The translations under genes were made by a program, and so were the position numbers. Shown here one piece after another: positions 1-8,505 of a stretch of 64,000 bases of DNA. The notes beneath the pieces are model-generated. The model was given only the letters and a program-made list of their open reading frames with translations, was not told the DNA's origin and made no database searches. How positions within the stretch are numbered: the first letter of the stretch is position 1; each line of letters opens with the position of its first letter. Source of the DNA: an uncultured Alteromonadaceae bacterium (GTDB lineage Bacteria; Pseudomonadota; Gammaproteobacteria; Enterobacterales; Alteromonadaceae); NCBI GenBank assembly GCA_947503265.1, contig CANNDC010000016.1:1-64000 (forward strand). Reading direction: 5' to 3'.

Positions 1-76
1 GGGCAGGATTCGAACCTGCGAAGGCTGAGCCGTCAGATTTACAGTCTGATCCCGTTGACCGCTTGGGTACCCCTCC
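1..76 (-). tRNA. tRNA-Tyr (GTA), 3' end cut by window edge
   Basis: Read on the minus strand, the 5' acceptor arm GGAGGGG starts at 76 and the anticodon loop contains CTGTAAA, giving anticodon GTA. The T arm (GCAGG, TTCGAAT, CCTGC) ends near position 3. About nine bases (the rest of the acceptor stem, the discriminator and CCA) lie left of the window, so the full length would be about 85 nt, normal for a class II tRNA-Tyr with a long variable arm. It lies eight bases downstream of tRNA-Thr and is very probably co-transcribed with it. Confidence 0.95.
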
Positions 77-84
77 AGGATTGA

Positions 85-160
<76 letters not shown>

Positions 161-180
161 ACTGCATCAAGTGGGAGCGA

Positions 181-209
181 ATTCTAGAGTAATGATCACT
201 TAGGTGCAA
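181..209 (-). promoter_or_regulatory. sigma-70 promoter of the tRNA operon
   Basis: On the minus strand TTGCAC (204-209) is separated by exactly 17 bases from TAGAAT (181-186), and the first base of tRNA-Thr lies 20 bases beyond. The bases after the -10 are TCGCTCCC, a GC-rich discriminator of the kind found at stringently controlled stable-RNA promoters. Position and fit to consensus support it; stringent control is inferred from the discriminator alone. Confidence 0.75.
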
Positions 210-306
210 GGGGCTAAATTCAAAAAAACACGGTTTTTACAGGATTTCTTTAAAAATGTTTAAAACACGTTTAAAAAAGCAGCATAGGAAGGGAGTATTA
301 GGATGA

Positions 307-1035
307 TTAAAGGTATCTTTTTAAACCTTGAAGGACCAGATTCGGTTTTACCTGTATTTTGTCGTTTGAAAAATCACTCAGCATATCAAGATCACCTCCA
401 CACAAAAAAATTCGATAATCATCACCATAAGCTTGCAACTGTTCGATACAGCTATGGACCATACCTTGCAAAAGAGCCAGTGAACCTAAATTTACACACT
501 CTTCTGTGCCTTTACCCGGTCTCAGGCTTGTTTCTCTTTGTGTGTTGCCAAATACTCGATCAGCATTCGATGTGACTGCTTGTCGCATCATGGTGTAGCC
601 AGGTGCTATCCACCCGCCTATGTGTTGATTTTCAATTACGAAATCACAGGTAATAGCAGTGCCTGCATCTATCACTGCTGTTGGAAGTAAGGTCATGGTT
701 CTCGCCGCTAACACTGCAAGCCATCTATCTACACCCAAATTTTCATATTGCTGATAGGCACAGTTAATGCCGAATGCACTGGATGCTGTTGTTACTTCAG
801 TAAAAGGAATATTCGATTGTTTGCAAATTTCTATTGTATGTTTAGTTAATTCTGAATGCCTAACTGATGCAAATACAAGTTTGTCTGCGTTGGGAAAATT
901 TTCAAGGATTTCCTCAATATTATTGGCAGTTCTGGTGTCGTGAGTTTCTAAGCTATTTGCTGGGGCATATTTGATCCGACTATTGCCGATATCTAGCAAA
1001 ATAGTATTAGCCAAATTACTTAAGGGCGCGGACAC
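307..1035 (-). CDS. coaX: type III pantothenate kinase
   Basis: Phosphorylates pantothenate with ATP in the first committed step of coenzyme A synthesis, in the cytoplasm. ASKHA-fold signatures are present: LLDIGNSRIK at residues 13-22 (phosphate loop), GVDRW, VIDAGTAIT and GGWIAPG. I place the start at GTG 1035 (242 aa) because GGAGG lies eight bases upstream. The in-frame ATG at 1071 would add 12 residues not expected of the family and lacks a good ribosome site. The gene overlaps the end of birA by 20 bases, implying translational coupling. CoaX occupies the chromosomal slot where enteric bacteria carry the unrelated type I kinase coaA. Confidence 0.93.
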   Translation of the reverse strand: MSAPLSNLANTILLDIGNSRIKYAPANSLETHDTRTANNIEEILENFPNADKLVFASVRHSELTKHTIEICKQSNIPFTEVTTASSAFGINCAYQQYENLGVDRWLAVLAARTMTLLPTAVIDAGTAITCDFVIENQHIGGWIAPGYTMMRQAVTSNADRVFGNTQRETSLRPGKGTEECVNLGSLALLQGMVHSCIEQLQAYGDDYRIFLCGGDLDMLSDFSNDKIQVKPNLVLQGLKRYL

Positions 1036-2011
1036 TAATTTCGCCTCCGTGAAATGCATTAACTTGCCCATTTACTTCCAACAACAAAGCACCTGTATTA
1101 TCAATACCACGACAAAGCCCTTTCACTTCTTTGTTTCCGATTATGAGCTTTACCGCTTGGTCTTTGAAAAAATCTAAACTCTTCCATTGTTCTATAAAAG
1201 GGGCTAGCCCATTCGTTTCAAAAACAGCCAAAAGTTCGAACATTTCGTTAATCAAACACGCGGCTAACTCATTTCTATCAATCTTAGAACCTGTCGCAGT
1301 AGCTAAATCTATCCATGGCTGATCAATGTTCTCCTGATTCGAAGCAAAATTAATATTTAGACCTACACCGATAACGCAATCACAGGGGGCTCCCATCTGG
1401 CCTTCGACTTCAATTAGTACACCTGCCAGTTTTTTACCTTGCAGATAGACATCATTCGGCCATTTTAATTGGGGGCCGTTAATATTCAATTTCGTCAGTG
1501 CATTAGCTATAGCAAGCCCCACGACTAAACTCAATCCGTTAATAGCTTGGTAGCCTCCTGCAAACTGCCAGTACATGCTCATGTAAATACTGGCTCCATA
1601 GGGTGATACCCATTGTCTGCCATGCCTGCCTCTGCCAGCCGTTTGTGCTTCTGCTAGACAAATATAACCGTTGTTTTGACTACCCATTTTACTTAGTTCT
1701 TCTAGCTGATGTTTGACATAGTCATTAGTTGAATTGATAACGTTAAGTACTTCAACTTTACTCACGATATTGCTAGGCAAGCCCTTTGATATCCTTTCAA
1801 TGTTGAGGAGATCAATGGATTCTTCCAATTTATACCCTTTGCCGGTTACGCTAAAGATGTTCAAACCCAACTCTGTTAGCGCTTTAACATGATTGGAAAT
1901 GGCCGCTCTACTCAGCCCTAATTCCTCTCCAAGCATTTCGCCGGAGTGAAAATTGCCGTCTGAAAGTCGCTTGATTAATTGATTGCGAGCGGCATTCGAC
2001 TGCTCTGTCAT
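1016..2011 (-). CDS. birA: bifunctional biotin ligase / biotin operon repressor BirA
   Basis: Activates biotin with ATP and transfers it to the biotin carboxyl carrier protein; class II members also repress the biotin operon as biotinyl-AMP complexes. The N-terminal winged helix-turn-helix is visible at about residues 20-60 (GEELGLSRAAISNHVKAL), so this is the DNA-binding form. The ligase domain shows GRGRHGRQW at 126-134 and KWPND at 183-187, followed by a small C-terminal SH3-like domain. At 331 aa it is slightly longer than E. coli BirA (321). It overlaps murB by four bases (ATGA). Confidence 0.96.
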   Translation of the reverse strand: MTEQSNAARNQLIKRLSDGNFHSGEMLGEELGLSRAAISNHVKALTELGLNIFSVTGKGYKLEESIDLLNIERISKGLPSNIVSKVEVLNVINSTNDYVKHQLEELSKMGSQNNGYICLAEAQTAGRGRHGRQWVSPYGASIYMSMYWQFAGGYQAINGLSLVVGLAIANALTKLNINGPQLKWPNDVYLQGKKLAGVLIEVEGQMGAPCDCVIGVGLNINFASNQENIDQPWIDLATATGSKIDRNELAACLINEMFELLAVFETNGLAPFIEQWKSLDFFKDQAVKLIIGNKEVKGLCRGIDNTGALLLEVNGQVNAFHGGEISVRALK

Positions 2012-3006
2012 AACGATATTGGACCTTTTTTACCGATCAATCTAACTTCATTTTCCAACGAAATCGCAAATTCTTGACTCACCTTTTCTTGAATATCCCT
2101 GGCTAATACTAATAGCTGCTTTCCCGTTCCCGTACCGTCATTTGTCAGCACGAGGGCTTGATGAGGATGACATCCTATTCCACCTTCTTTCTTACCTTTG
2201 AAACCAAGCTTGTCAATTAACCATGCTGCAGGCACTTTTACACTCGTTTGATCGACATCGTAATAAGGAATATCAACCCAATCGCATCGAAGGCTGGCTA
2301 AATGGTTGCGACTAACCAATGGATTTTTAAAAAAACTACCTGCATTGCCAATTTCATCAGGATCTGGCAGTTTTTGTCGACGAATTTGAACCACTTTATC
2401 GAAAATATCTTGTGCACTGGGTTGTTTCAACTTAAGCAATTCACCGTAGTGAGCAACGGCTTGCCAGTTTTTCGGAATGTAAAAGACTACGCTATGAATT
2501 ACTAAAGAATTGCTTGGGTTTTTCTTAAAAACACTATCTCGATAACCAAACTGGCAATCTTGTTGTGCTAGCTTGATGTTGCGGCCACTGGTTAAGTTTA
2601 GACAATTTACATATTCAACAAATTGAGCAAGTTCTACCCCATAAGCTCCGATATTTTGAATTGGGGCAGCACCTACTGTGCCGGGAATTAATGCCAGGTT
2701 TTCAAAACCGAAAATGCCCTTTTTCATACAAAAAACGACTAACTTGTGCCAGTTTTCACCCGCTTGGACAGTGAGTCGGTAGCCACGTTCATCTTCTTCA
2801 ACTTGTATCCCTTCGTTGTCGAGTCTTACAATTCTGCCTTCGAAATCATCGACAAAGATGCAGTTACTTCCTTGACCGAGAAGTAAATAACGCCCTGTTT
2901 GAAACACATTTAGATTGTCACTTAATTCTCTAAAAGATTTAAAGTGAGAATAGTTTTCAGCAGATGCCGCTAGCCCAAAGGTATGGAGTTTTGTTAAATC
3001 AAACAA
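2008..3006 (-). CDS. murB: UDP-N-acetylmuramate dehydrogenase MurB (type I)
   Basis: Reduces UDP-GlcNAc-enolpyruvate to UDP-MurNAc with NADPH and FAD, the second committed step of peptidoglycan synthesis. FAD-binding motifs GQGSN (about 44-48) and IPGTVGAAPIQNIGAYG (107-123) are present, with the type I signature GYRDSVFK at 154-161 and the catalytic serine loop NAGSFFKNP at 221-229. Length 332 aa compares with 342 in E. coli. It is the first gene of the murB-birA-coaX cluster. Confidence 0.96.
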   Translation of the reverse strand: MFDLTKLHTFGLAASAENYSHFKSFRELSDNLNVFQTGRYLLLGQGSNCIFVDDFEGRIVRLDNEGIQVEEDERGYRLTVQAGENWHKLVVFCMKKGIFGFENLALIPGTVGAAPIQNIGAYGVELAQFVEYVNCLNLTSGRNIKLAQQDCQFGYRDSVFKKNPSNSLVIHSVVFYIPKNWQAVAHYGELLKLKQPSAQDIFDKVVQIRRQKLPDPDEIGNAGSFFKNPLVSRNHLASLRCDWVDIPYYDVDQTSVKVPAAWLIDKLGFKGKKEGGIGCHPHQALVLTNDGTGTGKQLLVLARDIQEKVSQEFAISLENEVRLIGKKGPISL

Positions 3007-3071
3007 TTAGTCGTTCTCATATAAAATGTCATGTAAGTATATAAGAAAAACCGCAAGGTCGCAGTAGAAGG

Positions 3072-3106
3072 TCAAAAGCCCCAGAAGCTGATGCTGAGGC
3101 TTTTGA
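3072..3106 (-). terminator. hairpin terminator after the oligopeptidase gene
   Basis: TCAAAAGCC (3072-3080) pairs perfectly with GGCTTTTGA (3098-3106), and CAG/CTG can extend the stem inward after one mismatch. It lies 25 bases beyond the stop codon of the leftward oligopeptidase gene and before murB. The run of T is only four bases on either strand, so it may act in both directions or weakly. Confidence 0.6.
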
Positions 3107-3130
3107 ACTTAAGTAGCAGATGTTAACTCG

Positions 3131-5323
3131 TTATTGGGTTATGCCATGGGCTTTTAACGTAAAAGTATATTCCTCTGCATAATCTCTTAATCTGCCGTAT
3201 CTTCCGCTGTTGGCAAAGTGACCTGCGCCCATATTGATTCGCATGATCAATAAGTTATCATCGGTTTTAAATTCACGCATTTTAGCTGTCCATTTTGCCG
3301 GTTCCCAATAAGTCACTCTGGGATCATTGATACCGCCAGATACCAACATGGGTGGATATTCACGTTCTTCGATATTGTCGTAAGGAGAATAACTCAACAA
3401 CAAATCATATGCTTCGGGATCTTCCAGTGGATTGCCCCACTCCTTCCACTCAGGGGGTGTAAGTGGCAAGCTAGCATCTAACATAGTATTCAATACGTCT
3501 ACGAAGGGGACTCCTAGAGTGACAGATCGCCATAACTCAGGCGCCTGAATAACCGCGGCCCCCATCAATTCGCCACCAGCGCTTCTCCCTGCAGTAGAAA
3601 TGTTGCCTGCAGTAACGTATTTTTCATCAACCAAATAGTTGGCCACGTCAACAAAGTCGTTAAAGGTATTAGTACGCTTTTTCAACTTGCCATCCAAATA
3701 CCATTGATAGCCCATCATATCGCTGCCTCGAACATGAGCGATAGCATAGGCAAAACCGCGATCAAGCAAACTCAAGCGCATTGTTGAGAACCCAGGTGGG
3801 ACCGAGTAGCCATATGCTCCATAGCCATACAGAAAAAGAGGTTGGCTGGCGTCTTTCTTGAAGCCTTTCTTATAAACGATTGAAACAGGGACCATTGCAC
3901 CATCGCGTGCAGGCGCCATTTTACGCTCGGTAATATACTGAGATTTATCATAACCCGATGGAATCTTTTGTACTTTGCGGGTAACTAGCTTTTTCTCAGT
4001 GAGATCATAGTCGAAAACCGTTTCTGGCGTGACCATTGATTCATAATCAATACGAATAAAGTTTTGATCAAACTCCGAATTATACCCCAGTGAGGCAGCA
4101 TAAACGGGCTCTGGGAAAACCACGTCTTCAAACGCTCCGTCGTATTGTCGAATTCGAATTTGGTCAATACCATTCTCACGGGCCTGTAAGGCGATAAAGT
4201 CTTTAAATGTTTGTAACCCGAGAAGATAGAACTCATCAGAGCCTTGGATCAAGGTTTCCCATTTGTCATAGGAAGGATCGCTGTTACTAACTCGAGCTAA
4301 CCTAAAGTTTTTGTGTGAATCATTGGCGCGGATATAGAAATGACCATTGGCATGATCAATGGTATTAGAGAATCCTTGTTCTCTTGAAACCAACATTACC
4401 GGTTTAGAAGATAAATCAGTTGGTACCACATAAGACTCTTGTATCTCGCCTTGGGAGCTTCCTAACACAAAATACTTTTCATCGCTGGTACTACCAAATC
4501 CAAGGAAAAAGCCATCATCTTGTTCTGCCAACAAAACGGTATCTGCGGATTGCTCTGTGCCAATTTTATGAACGTTTATGGTTTTAGCCACCCATCGAAC
4601 AGGATCTAATTTGACGTAAACTAGGGATTTTCCATCCGCGCTAAAACTTGCACCGCTGCGAGCATCTTCAAGAACGTCAGGCAACATCTCGCCTGTTTGC
4701 ATATCTTTGATGAACACTTGATAACGCTCACTGCCATCGGTGTTAACTGCATAGGTCAAATAGCGGTTGTCTGGACTGATGTCATATCCGCCCAAAGAGA
4801 AATACTCGTGACCTTCGGCCAATTCAGTTTCGCTTAGAAAAACAGTTTCTTCACCTGTTTCAAGGTTTTTACGACTGCGTGTTCGGTATTCCTCACCTTC
4901 TTTGTAATACCATTTATATTCGTAGCCATTGTAAATCCAAGGAACCGATGTTTCTTCTTCATTAGTACGACCTTTGAATTCCTCGAAAAGGGTATCAGTG
5001 AGGGTTTTATTCGGCTCTAAAAATGCATCGAAGTAAGCGTTTTCTGCAGTGAGATAGTCAATGATAGGTTTATCGTCGACTTCTGGATAACCGGAATCTT
5101 TTAACCAATAGTAAGAGTCCCAAAGAGCCTTGCCATGATACTCGCGACTATGATCAATTTTTTTAGCGACTGGCGCGGGAATATCCAATTGCTTCAATCT
5201 AGAAATATCAACTTCTTCAGATTGAGGTTGTTTTTTACTTTCCATATTTTCTTCTTTGACATTTGAACAAGCAGATAAAATGCCGACCGATATTAAGGCC
5301 GCCAAAATAGACGATATTCTCAT
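3131..5323 (-). CDS. oligopeptidase B-like S9 family serine peptidase, predicted lipoprotein
   Basis: S9A-type peptidase with an N-terminal beta-propeller (about residues 60-450) and a C-terminal alpha/beta-hydrolase domain; family members cut short peptides, commonly after basic residues. The nucleophile is Ser581 in GRSAGG. The usual Asp follows in VSGGINDPRVTYWEP and the His in GAGHF near the C-terminus. The segment HVRGSDMMGYQWY matches the oligopeptidase B group. Unlike classical cytoplasmic PtrB (686 aa in E. coli), it begins with a lipoprotein signal ending LSAC (Cys19) and has serine at +2, suggesting outer-membrane anchoring. It appears monocistronic. Confidence 0.9.
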   Translation of the reverse strand: MRISSILAALISVGILSACSNVKEENMESKKQPQSEEVDISRLKQLDIPAPVAKKIDHSREYHGKALWDSYYWLKDSGYPEVDDKPIIDYLTAENAYFDAFLEPNKTLTDTLFEEFKGRTNEEETSVPWIYNGYEYKWYYKEGEEYRTRSRKNLETGEETVFLSETELAEGHEYFSLGGYDISPDNRYLTYAVNTDGSERYQVFIKDMQTGEMLPDVLEDARSGASFSADGKSLVYVKLDPVRWVAKTINVHKIGTEQSADTVLLAEQDDGFFLGFGSTSDEKYFVLGSSQGEIQESYVVPTDLSSKPVMLVSREQGFSNTIDHANGHFYIRANDSHKNFRLARVSNSDPSYDKWETLIQGSDEFYLLGLQTFKDFIALQARENGIDQIRIRQYDGAFEDVVFPEPVYAASLGYNSEFDQNFIRIDYESMVTPETVFDYDLTEKKLVTRKVQKIPSGYDKSQYITERKMAPARDGAMVPVSIVYKKGFKKDASQPLFLYGYGAYGYSVPPGFSTMRLSLLDRGFAYAIAHVRGSDMMGYQWYLDGKLKKRTNTFNDFVDVANYLVDEKYVTAGNISTAGRSAGGELMGAAVIQAPELWRSVTLGVPFVDVLNTMLDASLPLTPPEWKEWGNPLEDPEAYDLLLSYSPYDNIEEREYPPMLVSGGINDPRVTYWEPAKWTAKMREFKTDDNLLIMRINMGAGHFANSGRYGRLRDYAEEYTFTLKAHGITQ

Positions 5324-5388
5324 TATTATTTCCGTGGGGTAATTTCGACGATTTTATAATAAGCACTTATTGCTCAATTACAAAGTAC

Positions 5389-5412
5389 AAACGCCACTTT
5401 AAAGTGGCGTTT
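5389..5412. terminator. 24-bp perfect palindrome, bidirectional terminator candidate
   Basis: AAACGCCACTTT (5389-5400) is followed directly by its reverse complement AAAGTGGCGTTT (5401-5412). Because of the symmetry either strand can form a GC-containing hairpin ending in TTT. It sits between the end of the TPR gene and the start of the oligopeptidase gene, both leftward, so it could terminate the TonB2 operon. It also forms one edge of the structured intergenic element described next. Confidence 0.6.
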
Positions 5413-5600
5413 TAATACTCTGTAACAAAAAACTAGGGGCTGCTGACCTTTGCTGTACGAATTTTGTTCTAAAATCTGGTTGCCATCTAGAGCGCCTTCT
5501 GATCGCGGCGCTGATATGAAAGCCTAGTGGTTCTAAGCTAAAAGTCAGCATCACAGAGCAGGAGGCGCTTAGGACGAACCCGATGGGCAGAGTTTGTGCG
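5413..5600. repeat. structured intergenic element, probable dispersed repeat
   Basis: This stretch is GC-richer than normal spacer and has several separated complementary arms: ACTAGG (5432-5437) with CCTAGT (5523-5528), TGCTGAC (5441-5447) with GTCAGCA (5544-5550), and AGCGCCT (5491-5497) with AGGCGCT (5563-5569). The arms interleave, so they imply alternative folds or a pseudoknot rather than one nested stem. An open frame crosses it on the minus strand, but it lacks a credible start and I treat it as non-coding. From memory, very similar stretches recur between genes in other Alteromonadales genomes, often mis-called as small proteins; this was not verified. Confidence 0.5.
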
Positions 5601-5609
5601 TTAAAATCT

Positions 5610-6920
5610 CTAGCTAGATCCCAACTCTGCTTGGAAACGCTCATAGGTTGCTTTTTCAGTCTCCACAAACTTAGACCATTGCTGTGCCATTCCCCGGCTT
5701 GATTTGTGTTTTTGTGCTTCTGCTAACTGATTTAGCGCATCATTAAATTGGTTCTTATTGAATAAGGCCATTCCCAACACTAGATGTGTTGTTCCCTGAT
5801 TCCTCAGACCGCCTTTCTCAAGGGCTTTGTTCGCACTTTCGATTGCTTGATCCCATTTCTCAAGATTAAGAAATATTTGCGCGAGTTGGCTATCTAGTTC
5901 TCCGTCTTCAGAAAGGTCTGAAGCAGCGCGCATAACGGGGACAGCTTGCTCGTTTTCCTTGGCAAGGGTCCAACATTGCGCTAGAAATTTAAGATTGCGA
6001 AGGTTTTTTTCTAAAACGCCATCATCCATCGCTTGTTCCATCAAACGTGCACCTTTATAAGGTGCTTCATGATAGTAGTATAGTTGCGCTAGGTTAAAGA
6101 CATCAGAACCAGAGGTGACATAATCTTTTTGGTAGGCTGCCTCAAGCACGGCTAACTGTTTTTTCTCTTCACCTAACTCACCATACATACCCGCTAATTG
6201 CACCCAATAACTAGGTTGATCAAACAGTTTCACCATTTTTTCTAGCACTTCGGTGACTTTCTCTGGCTGCTTTAGCTCGTAATAAATAGCGCGCTGAAGC
6301 ACGTACCAATTTTCGTCTACCTTATAGCCTTCTTCGCTATTTTCTTGCTTATAAATGGCTTCATTTATGTATTCGGAGGCGGCTGGGTAGTCTTTTTTCT
6401 GGTACATGGCTTGTGCTTTCAACACTAAGTTTTTAACCGGTAAACTGCCCGGTTGGAGTTCTTCCCATCTTTCGAGATACGCAATGGTTTTATCGTAGTT
6501 TCCACGCATCATATGTAATTGCGCTAAACTAAATAACGTCGTTTGTTCCAGAGATTCAGGAATAGGCTGTTGTGCTACAACGTTTTCAAACGATCCGATT
6601 GCGTTATCAAAATCCTCTGCTGCATAATAAATAAAGCCATAAAAGTTATACATCATGGCTAGATCATAACTACTCATTGAACTTGCTTTTTCTTTAACAA
6701 CGTCAAGAATTTCAATGGCTTGATCAACATCTCCTGCATCCGCCACTTTTTGTGCGCGAGAAAGTTGATCGTAAACGCGCGTGTTCAGTGAAGGGACTTT
6801 GCGTGTTTTCTTGTCACTGGCTTTGTCTTGGGCTAGAACATCTGGGGTAAACAGAGTTCCACCAACTATCAGCGTTAAGATTAGGGAAGTTGTTAAAGTG
6901 AACTGAATAAATTTCATCAA
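5610..6920 (-). CDS. secreted tetratricopeptide-repeat protein of the TonB2 operon
   Basis: A 436-aa protein with an N-terminal signal peptide (likely cleavage after VLA near residue 31) followed by TPR-like helical repeats across almost its whole length, for example LAMMYNFYGFIYYAAEDFDNAIGSFENV and WDQAIESANKALEKGG. TPRs bind other proteins and no enzymatic motif is visible. It is the last gene of the DUF3450-TtpC-ExbB-ExbD-TonB operon, nine bases after tonB. A periplasmic scaffold role for the TonB2 machinery fits the position, but this is inference. Confidence 0.85.
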   Translation of the reverse strand: MMKFIQFTLTTSLILTLIVGGTLFTPDVLAQDKASDKKTRKVPSLNTRVYDQLSRAQKVADAGDVDQAIEILDVVKEKASSMSSYDLAMMYNFYGFIYYAAEDFDNAIGSFENVVAQQPIPESLEQTTLFSLAQLHMMRGNYDKTIAYLERWEELQPGSLPVKNLVLKAQAMYQKKDYPAASEYINEAIYKQENSEEGYKVDENWYVLQRAIYYELKQPEKVTEVLEKMVKLFDQPSYWVQLAGMYGELGEEKKQLAVLEAAYQKDYVTSGSDVFNLAQLYYYHEAPYKGARLMEQAMDDGVLEKNLRNLKFLAQCWTLAKENEQAVPVMRAASDLSEDGELDSQLAQIFLNLEKWDQAIESANKALEKGGLRNQGTTHLVLGMALFNKNQFNDALNQLAEAQKHKSSRGMAQQWSKFVETEKATYERFQAELGSS

Positions 6921-6929
6921 ATGCTCTCC

Positions 6930-7538
6930 TTAACCATCTATTTGGAATGTGATTCGGTTTTGCACCCCAGACACTTCTGCTGGCTCACCGTTTACAACAC
7001 GCGGTTTATATTTAAACTTCAATGCTGCATCAATCGCCGCTTGGTTGAATAAATCAGGTGGAGATGCTTCTACAACTGAAATATCTTTGACCGAACCTTG
7101 CTTAGAAACCGTAAATTCAACGATGACGAAACCCTCGATACCACGAGATAGTGCACGCCGAGGATAAACAGGCGCTACCTTGACGATTGGTAAATATTCG
7201 CCATCACCTGAATCGAGTGCCAATCCTCCTCCTAGCGAAACATCAGCTCCGACATCAGCAGAAAATTCGATACCACTTCCTTCCCCATTTGGAGTCGGTG
7301 AATCCATTTGAGGCTGCTCCATTTGCGGTGGAGGCGCTTTTGGTGGAGGCGGTTTACGTGGTTTCCTATCCGTTTTTTCCACTGTCTCTTCTTGTTTCAG
7401 ACGAACAAAGTCCAGCACCGAACCGACTGGAGGCTCAGACAATGTTTGGTCACCACTTTTAATCAAGGCTTGCATCAAAAAAAACAAACTCAAAGTGATA
7501 AAAGCAGCAACAAATATCGCTAAAAGAAATCTTGCCAT
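6930..7538 (-). CDS. tonB2: TonB2-type energy transducer
   Basis: Couples the inner-membrane proton gradient to TonB-dependent outer-membrane receptors. The architecture is plain: one N-terminal membrane anchor (about residues 5-27), a proline-rich periplasmic stretch (RKPPPPKAPPPQ, about 60-72) and a C-terminal TonB domain with YPRRALSRGIEGFVIVEFTV and the conserved DLFNQAAIDAALKFKYKP. At 202 aa it is the short TonB2 form common in Vibrio and Alteromonadales, which works with TtpC. It lies six bases downstream of exbD. Confidence 0.94.
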   Translation of the reverse strand: MARFLLAIFVAAFITLSLFFLMQALIKSGDQTLSEPPVGSVLDFVRLKQEETVEKTDRKPRKPPPPKAPPPQMEQPQMDSPTPNGEGSGIEFSADVGADVSLGGGLALDSGDGEYLPIVKVAPVYPRRALSRGIEGFVIVEFTVSKQGSVKDISVVEASPPDLFNQAAIDAALKFKYKPRVVNGEPAEVSGVQNRITFQIDG

Positions 7539-7544
7539 TACGAT

Positions 7545-7946
7545 TTACTCTTGAGCTGCAATTGAGACATCAAACACACCTGCCGCGCGAGAAGCATCCA
7601 TGACTTTAATTAACATTTTAGTTGTCGCTTCTTCATCGGCTTGAATGACCACACTACCTTGAGGATTTTCCGCTTTAAGGCGTTCGATATTCGCTTGGAC
7701 TGCGCGCACATCGACCCTTCTTTTGTTAATCCAAATTTCGTTATTGGCACTTATCGCAACAAGAATATTTGCACGATCCTTTTTCACTGCCGTGGCAGCT
7801 TCCGGTCGATTTACATCAATACCTGACTCTTTCACGAAAGACGCAGTGACAATAAAAAATATCAACATGATAAAAACAACGTCTAGCATTGGTGTCATAT
7901 CAATTGTGGCTTCTTCTTCTTCCACTAAGTTTTGAATTTTTTTCAT
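7545..7946 (-). CDS. exbD2: ExbD-type biopolymer transporter
   Basis: Small component of the ExbB-ExbD proton channel that powers TonB. The 133-aa protein has a short cytoplasmic N-terminus, one membrane helix (about 22-42) starting with the conserved aspartate in TPMLDVVFIMLIFF, and a periplasmic domain ending in DASRAAGVFDVSIA. The membrane Asp is the proton-carrying residue in this family. It is followed by tonB and preceded by exbB within the same operon. Confidence 0.95.
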   Translation of the reverse strand: MKKIQNLVEEEEATIDMTPMLDVVFIMLIFFIVTASFVKESGIDVNRPEAATAVKKDRANILVAISANNEIWINKRRVDVRAVQANIERLKAENPQGSVVIQADEEATTKMLIKVMDASRAAGVFDVSIAAQE

Positions 7947-7979
7947 AATAAACCTTTCCGGCTAGTCTCAATGGTGAGA

Positions 7980-8501
7980 TTAGCGCTGAATCTCCAATGC
8001 ATCTTCTAAATGTATTCTTTCAGTTTTTGCGGTACGCGTGAGCCAGGTTGAGGCAAATACACCAGACAAAGCCCCTACCATTCCCGCCATTGTCGGGATA
8101 GTCGCCTGAGAAACACCGGCTGCCATTGAACGTGCGTTCCCGCCACCAGACATAGCCATAACGTCAAACACTAAAATCATTCCGGTTACCGTTCCCATCA
8201 AACCAAGTAGTGGACAAAGTGCCACCAACGCTTGAATAATTGGCAAACTAAAACGCAATTTTAAACTCACTCGTGAAATCATCGCTTGGCGAATTTGCAC
8301 TGCATTCCAAGAGTTACGATCTGCTCTGGCATTCCATGTTTTGATGGTTTCTTTCTTGAATTTTTTGTGACCTAAGGACACGTAGAAAATTCGTTCAAGA
8401 ATTAGAATCCACATCACGAATATCAAACCACCGATTATCAGCAGTATGGTGCCACCGGTTTCGGTGAAATCTCGGATTGATTCGAAAATTTCCAAAAACA
8501 T
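7980..8501 (-). CDS. exbB2: ExbB-type MotA/TolQ/ExbB proton channel protein
   Basis: Forms the oligomeric proton channel with ExbD. Three membrane segments are visible, including LLGLMGTVTGMILVF and TIPTMAGMVGALSGVF, which carry the conserved threonines and glycines of the family. I choose ATG 8501 (173 aa), four bases after the upstream gene's stop, with AAGGCG as ribosome site. A longer frame begins inside the upstream gene and would add 15 residues not typical of ExbB2. Part of the TonB2 operon. Confidence 0.94.
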   Translation of the reverse strand: MFLEIFESIRDFTETGGTILLIIGGLIFVMWILILERIFYVSLGHKKFKKETIKTWNARADRNSWNAVQIRQAMISRVSLKLRFSLPIIQALVALCPLLGLMGTVTGMILVFDVMAMSGGGNARSMAAGVSQATIPTMAGMVGALSGVFASTWLTRTAKTERIHLEDALEIQR

Positions 8502-8505
8502 GGTA

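Noticed and set aside
303..575. 90-residue open frame on the plus strand
   Set aside because: It lies almost wholly antisense to coaX, whose motifs are clear, and has no domain or good ribosome site.
5399..5668. 89-residue minus-strand open frame across the structured element
   Set aside because: Its start lies inside the TPR gene in another frame without a ribosome site, and it covers the palindrome; it is better explained as read-through of a repeat element.
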